Shown here piece by piece: positions 31,771-43,465 of a stretch of 64,000 nucleotides of DNA. The stretch is taken from contig JAWPHD010000003.1 of assembly GCA_037043455.1 (NCBI GenBank), positions 806,001 through 870,000 on the forward strand. The letters are read 5' to 3'. The DNA is from Cyrtodaria siliqua (taxonomy: Eukaryota > Mollusca > Bivalvia > Adapedonta > Hiatellidae). The notes under the pieces were generated by a model. That model was not told where the DNA came from and did no database searches. It worked only from the letters and a program-made list of their open reading frames with translations. Each line of letters opens with the position of its first letter. Positions within the stretch are counted from its first letter, which is position 1. Made by a program: the position numbers and the translations under genes.

Positions 31771-33160
31771 TTAAAGCATGCTTTGGGGTTGTATTTCTTT
31801 AATGGTGCCAATTTCTCCCGGCTATATAGGCGACGCTAGCACTTGGTCCGCTCTCTCCGATTTAATAACGTGCAGGGAGATATACGAGAATGTGTCTGAA
31901 TATATAGACAACACTAACAACTGGAACGATTGTTCTGATTTACTAACATGCAGAGAAAATGAGAAAACGTCTGAATAAATAGACAACACCAACAATTAAA
32001 CCAATTGCTCTGATATAATAGTACGCGGAGAAGATATAAGAGAGCTTGTGTGAATATATAGACAATGCTTGCACTTGGAACGAGTGTTCTGATTTATTAG
32101 CACGCGGAGAAGATATAAGAGAGCTCGTGTGAATATATAGGCGTACTTGCACTTGGAACGAGTGTTCTGATTTAATAGCACGCGGAGAAGATATAAGAGA
32201 GCTTGTGTGAATATTAAGAGGATGCTTGCACTTGGAACGAGTGTTCTGAATTAATAGCACGCGGAGAAGATATGACAGCTTGTGTGAATATATAGACGAT
32301 GCTTGCACTTGGAACGAGTGTTCTGAATTAATAGCACGCGGAGAAGATATAAGAGAGCTCGTGTGAATATATAGGCGATGCTTGCACTTGGAACGAGTGT
32401 TCTGATTTAATAGCACGCGAAGAAGATATAAGAGAGCTCGTGTGAATATATAGACGATGCTTGCACTTGGAACGAGTGTTCTGAATTAATAGCACGCGGA
32501 GAAGATATAAGAGAGCTTGTGTGAATATATAGACGATGCTTGCACTTGGAACGAGTGTTCTGAATTAATAGCACGCGGAGAAGATATAAGAGAGCTTGTG
32601 TGAATATATAGGCGATGCTTGCACTTGGAACGAGTGTTCTGATTTAATAGCACGCGGAGAAGATATAAGAGAGCTTGTGTGAATATATAGACGATGCTTG
32701 CACTTGGAACGAGTGTTCTGAATTAATAGCACGCGGAGAAGATATAAGAGAGCTCGTGTGAATATATAGAAGATTCTTGCACTTGGAACGAGTGTTCTGA
32801 ATTAATAGCACGCGGAGAAGATATAAGAGAGCTTGTGTTAATATATAGACGATGCTTGCACTTGGAACGAGTGTTCTCAATTATTAGCACGCGGAGAAGA
32901 TATAAGAGAGCTCGTGTGAATATATAGAAGATTCTTGCACTTGGAACGAGTGTTCTGAATTAATAGCACGCGGAGAAGATATAAGAGAGCTCGCGTGAAT
33001 ATATAGAAGATTCTTGCACTTGGAACGAGTGTTCTGAATTAATAGCACGCGGAGAAGATATAAGAGAGCTTGTGTGAATATTAAGAGGATGCTTGCACTT
33101 GGAACGAGTGTTTCGAATAATAACATGCAGAGAAGATAGAAGAGTATAATATATATATAT
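31771..33160. repeat. 79 bp satellite array, main block
   Basis: About 17 copies of a 79 bp unit with GATGCTTGCACTTGGAACGA, GTGTTCTGAATTAATAGCAC, GCGGAGAAGATATAAGAGAG and TTGTGTGAATATATAGAC. The left edge (31840-32030) is more diverged. Minus-strand frames of up to 157 codons across it are artefacts, because 79 is not a multiple of 3 and no protein period is kept. The block ends in a TA/GA microsatellite at 33150-33180. Confidence 0.95.
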
Positions 33161-33725
33161 ATAGAGAGAGAGAGACAGAGAAGCACTTTATTTCAAAATC
33201 AGTAAGCCATAGGCCCATGTGTTCATACAATATATACATATAAAAAAAATATATATAGTAAAAAAATGCGACATACAAGAACATGTCTCAATTTGCAATT
33301 CTGAGTTCACGGAGAAGGTGACTAAACATGTAGAGATATATTAAGGGTGTTGGTTGTTGTACAAATGGATAACCATATTCTTGCTATGCTATATAAAGCA
33401 AATAAACATCCAATTCAAACAGGATCTGTTATTTTCAAAGGTGGCTTCACCGCACCACATACAATTACATACGAATAAGTAAAAAAAAAACGAATAAAAT
33501 TACGCACAATTATACATGACTATTTGGCAAATTTATTACACACAATACTACAATTGAATCAAGGAATTACAAATAATTGAGACATTGAATTTCAAATACA
33601 TCAGATCAATATCATTGTTAAAGGTTTTCTTATTTCAAATTATTTAAAATAGACACATTCAGATTTTTAATTTCCTATCATATTTGTTGTTAAAAGGTTC
33701 TTTTAATTTTAAACATGCTCCGTCG
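33161..33725. other. no recognisable feature between satellite blocks
   Basis: AT-rich sequence that interrupts the 79 bp array. It may be an inserted element, but I see no inverted or direct repeat at its ends. Confidence 0.45.
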
Positions 33726-34048
33726 ATTCCAAACAACACTAACAATTAGACCAATTGTTCTGATTTAAATAGCATGCAGAGAAGATATGAAATAACGTGT
33801 CTGAATATATAGACGATGCTTGCACTTGGAACGATTGTTCTGTTTTAATAACATGCAGAGAAGATATAAGAGAACGTGTCTGAATATATAGACGATGCTT
33901 GCACTTGGAACGATTGTTCTGTTTTAATAACATGCAGAGAAGATATAAGAGAACGTGTCTGAATATATAGACGATGCTTGCACTTGGAACGATGCGTCTG
34001 TTTTAATAACATGCGGAGAAGATATAAAATAACGTGTCTGAATATATA
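33726..34048. repeat. 79 bp satellite array, second block
   Basis: About four units of a sub-family with CGATTGTTCTGTTTTAATAA and CATGCAGAGAAGATATAAGA in place of the main-block variant. The last unit is cut at GAATATATA by the 419 bp palindrome. Confidence 0.92.
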
Positions 34049-34467
34049 CACTTCTCAAAACTGCTAACTACACCGCTACGTTTTGGGTTATATATATCGA
34101 TGGGCTGAATGTTTTTCAATAAAATAAAAAGGAAATACCAATTCAATCATTTTTACATCATTTCATTTTATTTTTTTCATGGGCAATGCTAGAACTAAAC
34201 CACAATAAGCAATTACAAACGACCCATGTAAACACTAAAGTCACACTTTTCATTTCTTGTTCATAAAAGTGTGACTTCAGTGTTTACATGGGTCGTTTGT
34301 AATTGCTTATTGTGGTTTAGTTCTAGCATTGCCCATGAAAAAAATAAAATGAAATGATGTAAAAATGATTGAATTGGTATTTCCTTTTTATTTTATTGAA
34401 AAACATTCAACCCATCGATATATATAACCCAAAACGTGAGCGGTGTAGTTAGCAGTTTTGAGAAGTG
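34049..34467. mobile_element. 419 bp full-length palindromic element, copy 2
   Basis: Near-identical to 29908-30326 and in the same orientation. It sits inside a satellite unit. Joining the flanks and removing one TA restores the normal GAATATATAGACGATGC of the unit, which proves the ends and the TA duplication (34047-34048 and 34468-34469). Confidence 0.95.
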
Positions 34468-34655
34468 TAGACGATGCTTGCACTAGGAACGATTGTTCTG
34501 TTTAATAACATATAGAGAAGATATACAATAACGTGTCTGAATATATATACGATGCTTGCACTTGGAACGATTGATCTGTTTTAATAACATGCAGAGAATA
34601 TATACAATAACGTGTCTGAATATATAGAAGATGCTTTCACTTGGAACGATTGTTT
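34468..34655. repeat. 79 bp satellite array, third block
   Basis: Two and a half units of the CGATTGTTCTG sub-family, cut off at 34655 by the Penelope-family insertion. The array resumes at about 39985. Confidence 0.9.
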
Positions 34656-35569
34656 CTAACTTATTCGTTTTTCAAGAGCTTGTACTCGAGTTGAGGACTT
34701 TAATGTTCGTAATCTTTGTATAACTAAAAAGCTACTCAATCAGGGTTACCGTTACCATAAACTTCGTAAAACCTTTGCAAAATTGTATTATCGTAACCCA
34801 GATCTTCTTTCCAAATATAAAAGTAATTTAAGGACTCTTCTGCGACAAGGACTATCACAACCTGACTTCTATGGTGATGTGATTTATGAACTTCGTAAGA
34901 TTCTTGGTCATGATCACTTTCATACTATCTTTGTTAAACTTGTTAAAAAGTTTATCAAAAGAGGTTATGATCCTATCATTTTGCAACGTACTGCATGCTT
35001 GGTGGTGGACCCTTTTACAGTTCGCCACTATGCCTTCATCTTTAATTGTACGATGCCCGGACAGGCTGTGGACCCTATGATGACGCCTACCTAAAGTCCA
35101 TCGGGACGGTGGTGTTTGATGTTTGTCTATGATCTTTCTTGTCGTGCCCTTAATGCTTTATTCTCTTGTTGCTCTGGCTTCTGCCAAGTCATTGAGTACC
35201 TTCTTTGTGCCTTTCTAGGCTATTGTTTTTTTTTGTATTATATTTACACGAGCATGTTTGTGTTTTACTTATATTGCCTATTGATGCTGCCTTGTTGGTT
35301 GGAGATTAGATCATGGCGGGGATTTCTTTAGTTTTAATGGGATGACAGTAGGGTAAGTGTGAGGTGTGGTGCATCCTAGAACCTGTTTAAATCCCCAGAG
35401 GCCTACTTTGCCACTGACCGTTCCAAGGCGGTAGCCCTATTGTCAACCCTTTTGTGTTTGTGATGTCGTTTGTTTTTATTATTACTTTTGCCTTCTTGTT
35501 AGTCTGTTTGCATGTTTGTTTCTGTGTTTTGTGGTTGACTGTCCTCCTTGAATGCTACTTTCTCTGTCC
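34656..35569 (+). mobile_element. Penelope-like RT family, best 3' copy (split by LINE)
   Basis: 5'-truncated copy starting in the C-terminal coding region, followed by the 3' UTR with TGACGCCTACCTAAAGTCCA, CCGTTCCAAGGCGGTAGCCC and TTGAATGCTACTT. Its last ~15 bp (AATCGTTTTATATTTC) are found at 39971-39986, beyond the LINE. It lies inside the 79 bp satellite. This copy defines the family for the other fragments in the window. Confidence 0.85.
34660..35094 (+). pseudogene. C-terminal part of a Penelope-like reverse transcriptase protein
   Basis: 145 codons open to a natural stop. Motifs: LIRFSRACTRVEDF, LNQGYRYHKLRKTFAK, QPDFYGDVIYELRKILG, LQRTACLVVDPFTVRH and PGQAVDPMM at the end. These follow the reverse transcriptase core in this family; the copy at 51240-51552 shows the core region directly. 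The same tail is encoded at 6070-6505 on the minus strand. There is no start codon of its own, so it is a 5'-truncated fragment. I do not know a biochemical role for this C-terminal domain. Confidence 0.7.
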
Positions 35570-35632
35570 GAAATCTCCAAAGTATCCAAGGTCTGCCAAA
35601 CTCAACGGCCGTAAACCCGTACTTCCGCCTTA

Positions 35633-36385
35633 GTGAAATCGAAATCAAATAAGGTCATTCAATGGAACTGCCGAGGTTTAAAACCTAACTATGATGAAAT
35701 CAGCTTACTTTTAAATAAACATAATCCTGTTGCATTTTGTCTTCAAGAAACTTTCTTGAAGACTAGTGATAAGATATCTTTTAAAATCTATTCATTGTAT
35801 AACTATATTTGTGATACAGGTGATAAAGCTTCTGGAGGAGTTTCGATTCTTGTGAATCGAAACATTCCTCACAGAACTGTTGCGTTGAAAACTGGTCTGC
35901 AAGCTGTTGCGGTCAGTGTTACAATGCACCGAGTTATAACAACATGCTCCTTATATTTACCGCCAAGTTCTTTACTATACCTTAAAGATCTAAATCACCT
36001 AGTTGCACAATTACCATCACCTTTTATACTCTTGGGAGATTTTAATGCACACAGCTACATTTGGGTTTGTAAGGATATCAATGATAAAGGCAAGAAAGTG
36101 GAGGATTTCTTAGCCAAAAACAATTTGTGTATTTTTAATGATAACAAAACACATACTTATTTACATCCAGCTACAGGCTCTCATTCTTCAATTGATTTAA
36201 CAATATGCGATCCAACGCTCTTGATGGATTTTTCGTGGAGTGTTGGTGACGACCTATGTGGAAGTGACCACTTCCTCTCTTTTTTCTTGAAAATATCGGC
36301 CCTCCACTTCTCAAAAAAACGCAAAGATGGAAACTTCGCAAAGCCGATTGGGATACGTTTCAATCTCTTTGTGAGGAACAATTAA
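35633..36385 (+). pseudogene. LINE apurinic-type endonuclease domain
   Basis: 250 codons. Motifs in order: QWNCRG (residues ~10-15), FCLQET (~36), GGVSILVN (~67), LLGDFNAHS (~136), SSIDLTI (~186) and GSDHF (~209). These are the metal and phosphate binding motifs of APE-type endonucleases that nick target DNA for target-primed reverse transcription. The frame breaks near 36310, and coding continues in another frame to about 36865 through the spacer between EN and RT (KKTWDMVRKINGK). Confidence 0.85.
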
Positions 36386-36709
36386 AGCCTTCCGTTTTCG
36401 AGGATGTCGAAGACGCAACTTCTCTTTTTACCAAAACCCTTCATGATATAGCTGATCAAACTTTTCCAAAAACCTCGGCAAATCCAAAACGCCCACATAA
36501 ACCATGGTACGATGATGACTGCAAAAAGGCAGTCAGCGATCGTAAAGCTGCATTGAATGCTTTTAACTTGCGGCCAACTCAAAATAATTTAGATACTTTT
36601 AGAGTTTTTCGTGCGAAAGCCCGTCGTACTATTAAGGATAGCAAGAGGAAATTCTGGAGATCTTATGTCTCTAGGCTGAACTCTCGCTCATCTTTTAAGA
36701 AGACGTGGG

Positions 36710-37452
36710 ACATGGTCCGGAAAATAAACGGTAAAGGTAATTCTAGTTGTGTAAATCATCTTAAAACTGATAATGAGGATATTACATCTGTCAACGATAT
36801 TACGAACACTTTGGCACAAATTTTTCTAAAAACTCTTCTTCTGAAAATTGTCAACCAAATTTTCTAAAAAAATAAGGAACTAAAAGAACAGAAGAAGCTG
36901 AATTTCAAGTCGAAAAACTTGGAGAAATACAATAAACTGTTCACTCTCAAAGAACTTCGAGAATCCCTTAAAAAGGCTCATGATACATAAGCTGGTCCTG
37001 ATAATATCCATTATCAATTATTAAAACATGTACCTGAAACCTGTCCCTCTACACTTCTTGATATATTTAATAAGGTTTGGACATGGTCCGGAACATAAAC
37101 GGTAAAGGTAATTCTAGTTGTGTAAATCATCTTAAAACTGATAATGAGGATATTACATCTGTCAACGATATTACGAACACTTTGGCACAAACTTTTTCTA
37201 AAAACTCTTCTTCTGAAAATTGTCAACCAAATTTTCTAAAAAAATAAGGAACTAAAAGAACAGAAGAAGCTGAATTTCAAGTCGAAAAACTTGGAGAAAT
37301 ACAATAAACTGTTCACTCTCAAAGAACTTCGAGAATCCCTTAAAAAGGCTCATGATACATAAGCTGGTCCTGATAATATCCATTATCAATTATTAAAAAA
37401 TGTACCTGAAACCTGTCCCTCTACACTTCTTGATATATTTAATAAGGTTTGG
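36710..37452 (+). repeat. 371 bp tandem duplication inside the LINE
   Basis: 36710-37080 and 37081-37452 are nearly identical, differing by a few bases and a one-base indel. The junction falls at ...AAGGTTTGG/ACATGGTCCGG. It duplicates the EN-RT linker and would destroy the reading frame. Both copies contain the same internal TAA stops. Confidence 0.95.
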
Positions 37453-38455
37453 GTGACAGGAAACTGTCCCGATTCTTCTCGGGAAGCAATCGTTATTCCA
37501 GTCCCCAAACCTGGAAAGGATCATACGGACCCAATAAATTATCGCCCTATTGCTTTAACGAGTTGTATATGTAAAACCATGGAACGAATGATTAATGAGA
37601 GACTCGTTTGGTACCTGGAATCCAACAAACTGATAACAAAGTATCAAAGTGGATTCCGGCGCCAACGAGGCACAGCAGACAATCTCATTCGATTTGAATC
37701 ATTTATTAGGGAAGCTTTCGTAAAGAAAGAACATCTAGTCGCTGTATTTTTTTACTTGGAGAAAGCTTATTATGATACTGCATGGCAGTACGGTATCATG
37801 AATGATCTTTATGACCTTGGTCTTAGAGGCCGGTTACCAATTTGTATAGAGAATTTCTTAGATGATAGACAGTTTCGTGTCCGAATGGGTTCAAACCTCT
37901 CTGACATTCATGAACAGGAGATGGGTGTGCCACAGGGCAGTATACTCTCTGTCACTCTTTTTAATATAAAAATTGGGCAGTATACTCTCTATCACTCTTT
38001 TTAATATAAAAATTAACAGTATAATTAAATGCATCAGTCCTGGTGTGGATTGCTCCCTTTATGTTGACGACTTTTTTATATGTTATCGTGCAAAAGACAT
38101 GAACACTATTGAGAGACAACTTCAACAATGTCTCAATAAATTTCAGACCTGGTCTGATGAAAATGGTTTTAAATTTTCTAAATCTAAAACTAATTGTATG
38201 CATTTTTGTCAACTACGTAAACATCATGAAGACCCTCATCTAACACTGGATGGGTCACCAATACCAGTAGTGGATGAGACAAAATTGCTTGGTCTTATTT
38301 TCGACCGTAAATTAACGTTTATACTACACCTTAAATACTTAAAGCTCTTAATTTACTTAAAGTTGTTGCAAACACTAATTGGGGAGCAGATCGTAAAGTA
38401 CTTTTACAACTTTATAGATCTCTTATCAGATCCAAGCTGGACTACGGATCAATAG
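37453..38455 (+). pseudogene. LINE reverse transcriptase domain, inactive
   Basis: The first frame (37453-38004) has NYRPIALTSCICKTMERM, QSGFRRQRGTADNL, the motif A region FFYLEKAYYDTAW and GVPQGSILS. The second (37973-38455) has YVDDFF, the catalytic motif C. In motif A the catalytic Asp is replaced by Tyr (TAC) and a TAT codon is duplicated. A 40 bp duplication at 37936-38015 then shifts the frame between motifs B and C. This copy cannot encode an active enzyme. The C-terminal part of the domain passes through further shifts before RNase H. Confidence 0.88.
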
Positions 38456-38481
38456 TATATGGATCGACTCGTAAGTCATAC

Positions 38482-39543
38482 TTGCAGATGATCGATCCGA
38501 TACATAATCAAGGATTACGACTCGCCTTGGGTGCCTTTCGTACACCACCAGCCGAAAGTCTATATGTTAAAGCTAATGAACCATCACTATCTCATAGACG
38601 GGACAAATTAGCCCTTCAATATGCCATTAAATTAAAATATAACCCTTCAAACCCAACTTTCGATAATGCTTTTAACCCTACTTGTGAACCTCTTTTTGAT
38701 CGAAAAGCGAAGGCCATTCGACCATATGGTATTCGTATTAAACCAAAATTAAGAGACTCCGATGTCGACCTAAATTTGATTGCCAAGTACAAAGTACCAC
38801 AAATTCCACCGTGGACTTTGGAAACACCAACAATTATTTTCGATCTTTGTAATAGTAACAAATCCAGTACAGACCCTACTGTCTTTCAAAGCAAAGTTAA
38901 TGAAATTAAATCGAAATACAGTAACTTTCAACATATATACACAGATGGTTCTAAAGATGGAGATAAGGTAGCTGCAGCAGCTGTTGTTCACAAACACAGC
39001 ATAAAGAGCCGCCTGCCTGACAAGGCCTCTATCTGTTCAGCTGAACTTAAGGCCATTGAACTTGCCTTAAATTATATTCAGGAATCTGATGATGAGCATT
39101 TTGTAATCTTTTCTGATTCCCTTTCATCTCTTCAAGCACTGGGTAATATGAAACATGATAACCTAGTTGTACTTCAACTTTTAGAAAAGTACAATTCTCT
39201 TATAGTTGATAATGTTGTTATTTTCTGCTGGCTTCCAAGCCATGTAGGAATACGTGGTAATGATAGAGCTGATAGTGCTGCTAAAGCAGCATTAGGTTTA
39301 CATATATCAAATACTAAATTACCTTATACTGATTTTAAAAGTTGTATTAACACATGTATTCGTAACTCTTGGCAAGCCGCTTGGGATTTGTCAGTTAACA
39401 ATAAACTCCATTCAATTAAACCGTTACTTGGAGAATGGCGTTCTTCTAGTAGACCCATTCGTCGAGAAGAAGTTCTCCTAGCCCGGTGCAGGATAGGGCA
39501 TACACGTTATACTCATTCATATTTATTACAAGGTGAGCAATAA
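38482..39543 (+). pseudogene. LINE RT C-terminal region with RNase H domain
   Basis: 353 codons. The N-terminal half is the RT thumb/connection. RNase H follows with IYTDGSK (residues ~154), SAELKAIELAL (~188), FSDSLSSLQALG (~210) and LPSHVGIRGNDRADSAAKA (~252), so the D-E-D-D catalytic set is present. A TAA at 39541 interrupts it; the same frame continues with CVDFDPM to a stop near 39725. It degrades the RNA strand of the DNA-RNA hybrid. Confidence 0.85.
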
Positions 39544-39984
39544 CCAGAATGTATACCCTGCTTTGCACCGTTAACGGTCAAACACGTCTAGTTGGAATGT
39601 GTAGACTTTGATCCTATGCGTCAAAGTTACTACAACGTTAATACTATGAAAGAGTTATTTGATACTATAGATTTTAGTCTTGTTTTAGATTTACTCAAAG
39701 AAATCAGACTATATAAATCATTATAATGTGTTCTTATATATATATACTTGTTTATATACCCGTTGACGGGCATTTGTTGATTTACATATATAGTTTATAT
39801 GACTACGTTTTCATCCCTTATTTTTTAGTATTTTTATCTTAATATATTTACATTAATTTTTAATTAATACTTCATTTCTTCATTTTTCATGAGTTTTTGC
39901 GCACAATATGACCTATTTATGTGTCGACGTGCCGTAAAACACCATTCATTCATTCATTCATTCTCTGTCCAATCGTTTTATATT

Positions 39985-40080
39985 TCTTTTTAATAACATG
40001 CGGAGAAGATATAAAATAACGTGTCTGAATATATAGACGATGCTTGCACTTGGAACGATTCGTCTGATTTAAAAATTGGA
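39985..40080. repeat. 79 bp satellite, fragment right of the nested insertions
   Basis: TTTTAATAACATGCGGAGAA, GATATAAAATAACGTGTCTG and GATGCTTGCACTTGGAACGA resume the satellite interrupted at 34655. This shows that the Penelope-family copy plus LINE (~5.3 kb) inserted into the array. Confidence 0.9.
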
Positions 40081-42419
40081 CGAATGAGATTCACATTTGA
40101 ACGTGTTACAGTTAATTTACGTCTTTAGAAACATAATAGACTTACTTTGTAATATCGCAAAACATGTTTTATTTCAACTCTGCTCTGTTTAACCATGTAG
40201 TTTGTACCTGTAGATACGTTGAACCATAATCAAGTCAGTATCTGGTTAAAACCTGATTGCGGGGCAGTTGCTTTTTCAGTTGCAGAGCCCACTTCAGTTG
40301 CAGAGCCCACGTGCACAGTGCAATTTTATACATATTTGGTTATATTCAGGTAGTTAGTTAAGAGAACTGTTTGGTTATGGCTTGACTTACGTAAAATGTT
40401 TAACATTTTGTATTTAAATAAATCAAACATTTGTCGGCATATATCCTGAAATATTGAAAATTGCTAAATGTTATTTTGTTTCGACATTCCAAGATCGTCA
40501 CTGCAATGGTCTTAAATATCAGATTAGAAATCGCCTTTACCTTTGACCAATTAGACGATGCGCACTTATTTGAATACGGGTGTTTGATAATATGTCTCTG
40601 TATATTTATGTTCAGTTATTTAGGCTGCGATGCGATATTATGATCATTCTGAAGATAGCACCTAATTATTCTTCCTAAAATCATTTCAATAGAACAGTTA
40701 TTGAAGGAACATCTTTATGACTTGGTTTCCATGCTAACCGACATCAGTTGGACTGTCCATTTAAGTCTATGTTGTGTGTCATATAACTAATGTTTGGCGA
40801 TCTCAACACCGTCATCAGCAGCGCAGTAGTGTTGTTTTCAAATTGTTTGAAAATTGTGATATTTAAAATTCCAAGATAAATATTACTATAAAACGGTGTT
40901 TTGACACTGAATGTCATTATTTTCAACAGCCCCCTCCCCACCAACCTCCTCACACCTCATAAATATAGTTGTACAACATTTTTATTTGCAAAAAATAAGA
41001 ATTTATACGATCATTATTAAATTAAGATCGGACTACCGGACTACTCTTTAAAATGTCCAAATGTTCTTATTGTAAGTACTGTATATTGTAGAAATTCAAT
41101 TTCACGAATACAACACGCCTTTAATTTGATTAATCTAAGCCCTGTATAATTTTGTCCTTTATCTGTAAATGTGTACATCTCCGTTGTAGTTATTTTTTCG
41201 CTGGAGTCTGCCTCTTCCTCGTCGATGTGAATAATGTTGGTTACGGGTAGGAACATCCGGATTGACAAATATTTATGGACTGTTTACTTTGTCCGAGTTC
41301 TGATTTTTGCCATTGTCGGGAAGAATAAATTGTTCAAATTCCCTCGTTAATTAAATTAAACTGTTTGGTCCACAGGTGTGTTCTTTTACCTACATGTGTT
41401 AACTCTCATGTGTCAAGTTTTCGTCCGAATTAACACATGTGTTTATGTAATTACTGACATCACTGTTGGGTGAGGGGGTATCTTGATTCAAATTCGTGCT
41501 TTTTTGAAAGTGTACGTGTCAGTAGTTACAAAGCACTGATGTATTGCAAGCTTTTCAACAGTTATAGACTGTTCGTTTCGAACTCCTTTTGTTTGAGCTG
41601 CATTTCAGTAAATATTTGTTTCTATTCTTTCATGTTTCAAAGCAGTGACCACCATTAATACTATGGAGCATGGGTTATCTAGAACGAACGCCTACGGAAC
41701 TCTTTGAGGGTGTTTCTGTTTTTAGCAGCCTTCACTGGTGTAATTAAATTGGAAAATATACGATTTCTTCGAAGTCAGTTACGGATAAAATAAAACATGA
41801 AATATTGATCGAAGAAGTCTGAAAGTCCGACATTAGTATTCATGTTTATGTTGATATATCTTTCTAGACGTGCACATGCAATTTACGAGACCATGTCATA
41901 CGTTAAGTTAACGTATGGCTTTTAAATGCCCGTATATAGCTTCAATAGCATATTTCTCACAAAGCATGCACCATTTTTCTCCCACCCGCAGTTATGTAGG
42001 ATAGAGCCCCCCTCTCCCGTTACACCCATTCATCTTATGTTATCCTTTCTTTACCTTTTTTTTTGGCCAACAGTTCTAATGAAAATATACTGAAAAGTAA
42101 AATATTAACCCTAACTTATAACTGCATGTAAAGTGGTACATAATCAGTTATATAAAAAAATAATCCGTCATGAGTTTATTTATGACGTTTCATTATCGGC
42201 ATCGCATTATGGTAATGGAATAAAATGGCAGAGTCTCTTTTCTGGCAGAAATGCTGACCAGTCGTGTGTATGTATTTATCAAAAATAGCTATTCATGAGT
42301 TTTATACATTCCTATTTAATATGTCCTTACAACATAATAGTGTTCACTCTAATCGTCTTCATTTTGTAAGCATGTGTCTACTTTTAACTGGTATGGCACT
42401 GTGTAGATAGGTTTAACGT
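40081..42419. other. no recognisable feature
   Basis: 2.3 kb of AT-rich sequence. A short direct duplication of TTGCAGAGCCCACTTCAGTT-type sequence lies near 40280-40310. No gene recognised. Confidence 0.5.
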
Positions 42420-42605
42420 TAAACTGTTATGCCACTGACCGTTCCAAGGCGGTAGCTCTATTGTCACCCCTTTTGTGTTTGTGATGTCTTATTTGGCCTT
42501 TTATTCATCTTTAAAGTTGTTCTTTGTTTCTGTGTGTGTTTATGGTTGACTGTCGTCCTTGAATGCTACTTTTCCTGTTTGATTTTTATATCTATATTTA
42601 AAAGC
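42420..42605 (+). mobile_element. Penelope-like RT family, 3' end
   Basis: Contains CACTGACCGTTCCAAGGCGG, TTTTGTGTTTGTGATGTC and the family end TTGAATGCTACTTTTCCTGT followed by TTTTATATCTATATTTA. Confidence 0.8.
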
Positions 42606-42694
42606 ACTGAATAGTTTCTGGAAATTAATATTAATATAGTTGAACATTTGTAACCCGGTACCACTATTACAAACTTCTATCTTGCACAGTGCGA

Positions 42695-42895
42695 GTATTA
42701 AAAAGAGAAACAGGACATGCAGCATTCACAGAACACATACATCCAAAACACGTAATCAAAACAAGGACAATTACAAGAAATTCTATTATCGACACCACAA
42801 ACATAAAAGGGTTGACACAATGTTTGACAATAATTGTACCGTCTTCGAACGGTCGGTGGCAAAACGGCCACTGGATCAAGTTAGCCAACTCTGAA
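42695..42895 (-). mobile_element. Penelope-like RT family, 3' end, opposite orientation
   Basis: Complement of the same 3' end (AACAGGACATGCAGCATTCA, ACCACAAACATAAAAGGGTT, CGAACGGTCGGTGGCAAAAC). It faces the 42420 copy tail to tail, 90 bp apart. Confidence 0.7.
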
Positions 42896-43034
42896 ATTTA
42901 ACCGAGGCAAATCCATACCTAGCGATGTCTGAGACATGTACCCCGGACAGAATGTTGATTTCTACATGTGATTTCCTGCATTTTAGTGCATTCCCGGGCC
43001 AGAGTTTCATTTTTAAGTAGTCAGACAAATATAT

Positions 43035-43225
43035 TCAAGTAAGTATAAAAGTCAACAGGAAATGCATCTTTCTCAGAACACAGTAAACCCAAAAACACCC
43101 GAAACGACAAACATGAATGGCAGTGTTAATAAGGAATAAAGGCATGTGACCTCACAAACACAAAAACGGTTGACAATGGGGCTACCGCATTGGAACTGTT
43201 GGTTTCAAAAAAGGCCGCTGAAGGT
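43035..43225 (-). mobile_element. Penelope-like RT family, diverged 3' end
   Basis: GTCAACAGGAAATGCATCTT, CAAACACAAAAACGGTTGAC and TGGGGCTACCGCATTGGAAC are diverged versions of the family tail. Confidence 0.6.
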
Positions 43226-43465
43226 TTATTTTAGTGATTTATTTGATGTTCCATCAGAACCCACCAAATATTCTACCTCGGTGTGAGTTGCCTCGGTGTG
43301 CCTCCGCGTAGCTACGGGCATGTAAGTGATATGTATTTGTACTTTTGTTATATTCCTTCGATACAATATTGAGTAGAATTCGTTTGCTGACAGTTCGCTA
43401 TAATGGTATAGTTCGCGATGATTTGGAAAGAGCGTAATGATGTTGTCGACTATGATGAATGAAAG

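Larger units (their letters stand above)
35580..39960 (+). mobile_element. non-LTR retrotransposon (LINE) with EN, RT and RNase H, dead
   Basis: ~4.4 kb element with endonuclease (35633-36385), reverse transcriptase (37453-38455 region) and RNase H (38482-39543), ending in a 3' tail of ATTC repeats (39945-39962). Flanked by TTCTCTGTCC at 35570-35579 and 39961-39970, a likely target duplication. The EN-RT-RNase H order fits the I group of LINEs; no ORF1 is visible, so it may be 5'-truncated. Internal damage: a 371 bp tandem duplication (36710-37080 / 37081-37452), a 40 bp tandem duplication (37936-37975 / 37976-38015) and several frameshifts. It sits inside a Penelope-family copy. Confidence 0.9.

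Noticed and set aside
31943..33284. Long minus-strand open frames (up to 157 codons) with repeated peptide units
   Set aside because: They lie wholly in the 79 bp satellite. The unit length is not a multiple of three and no domain is recognisable.
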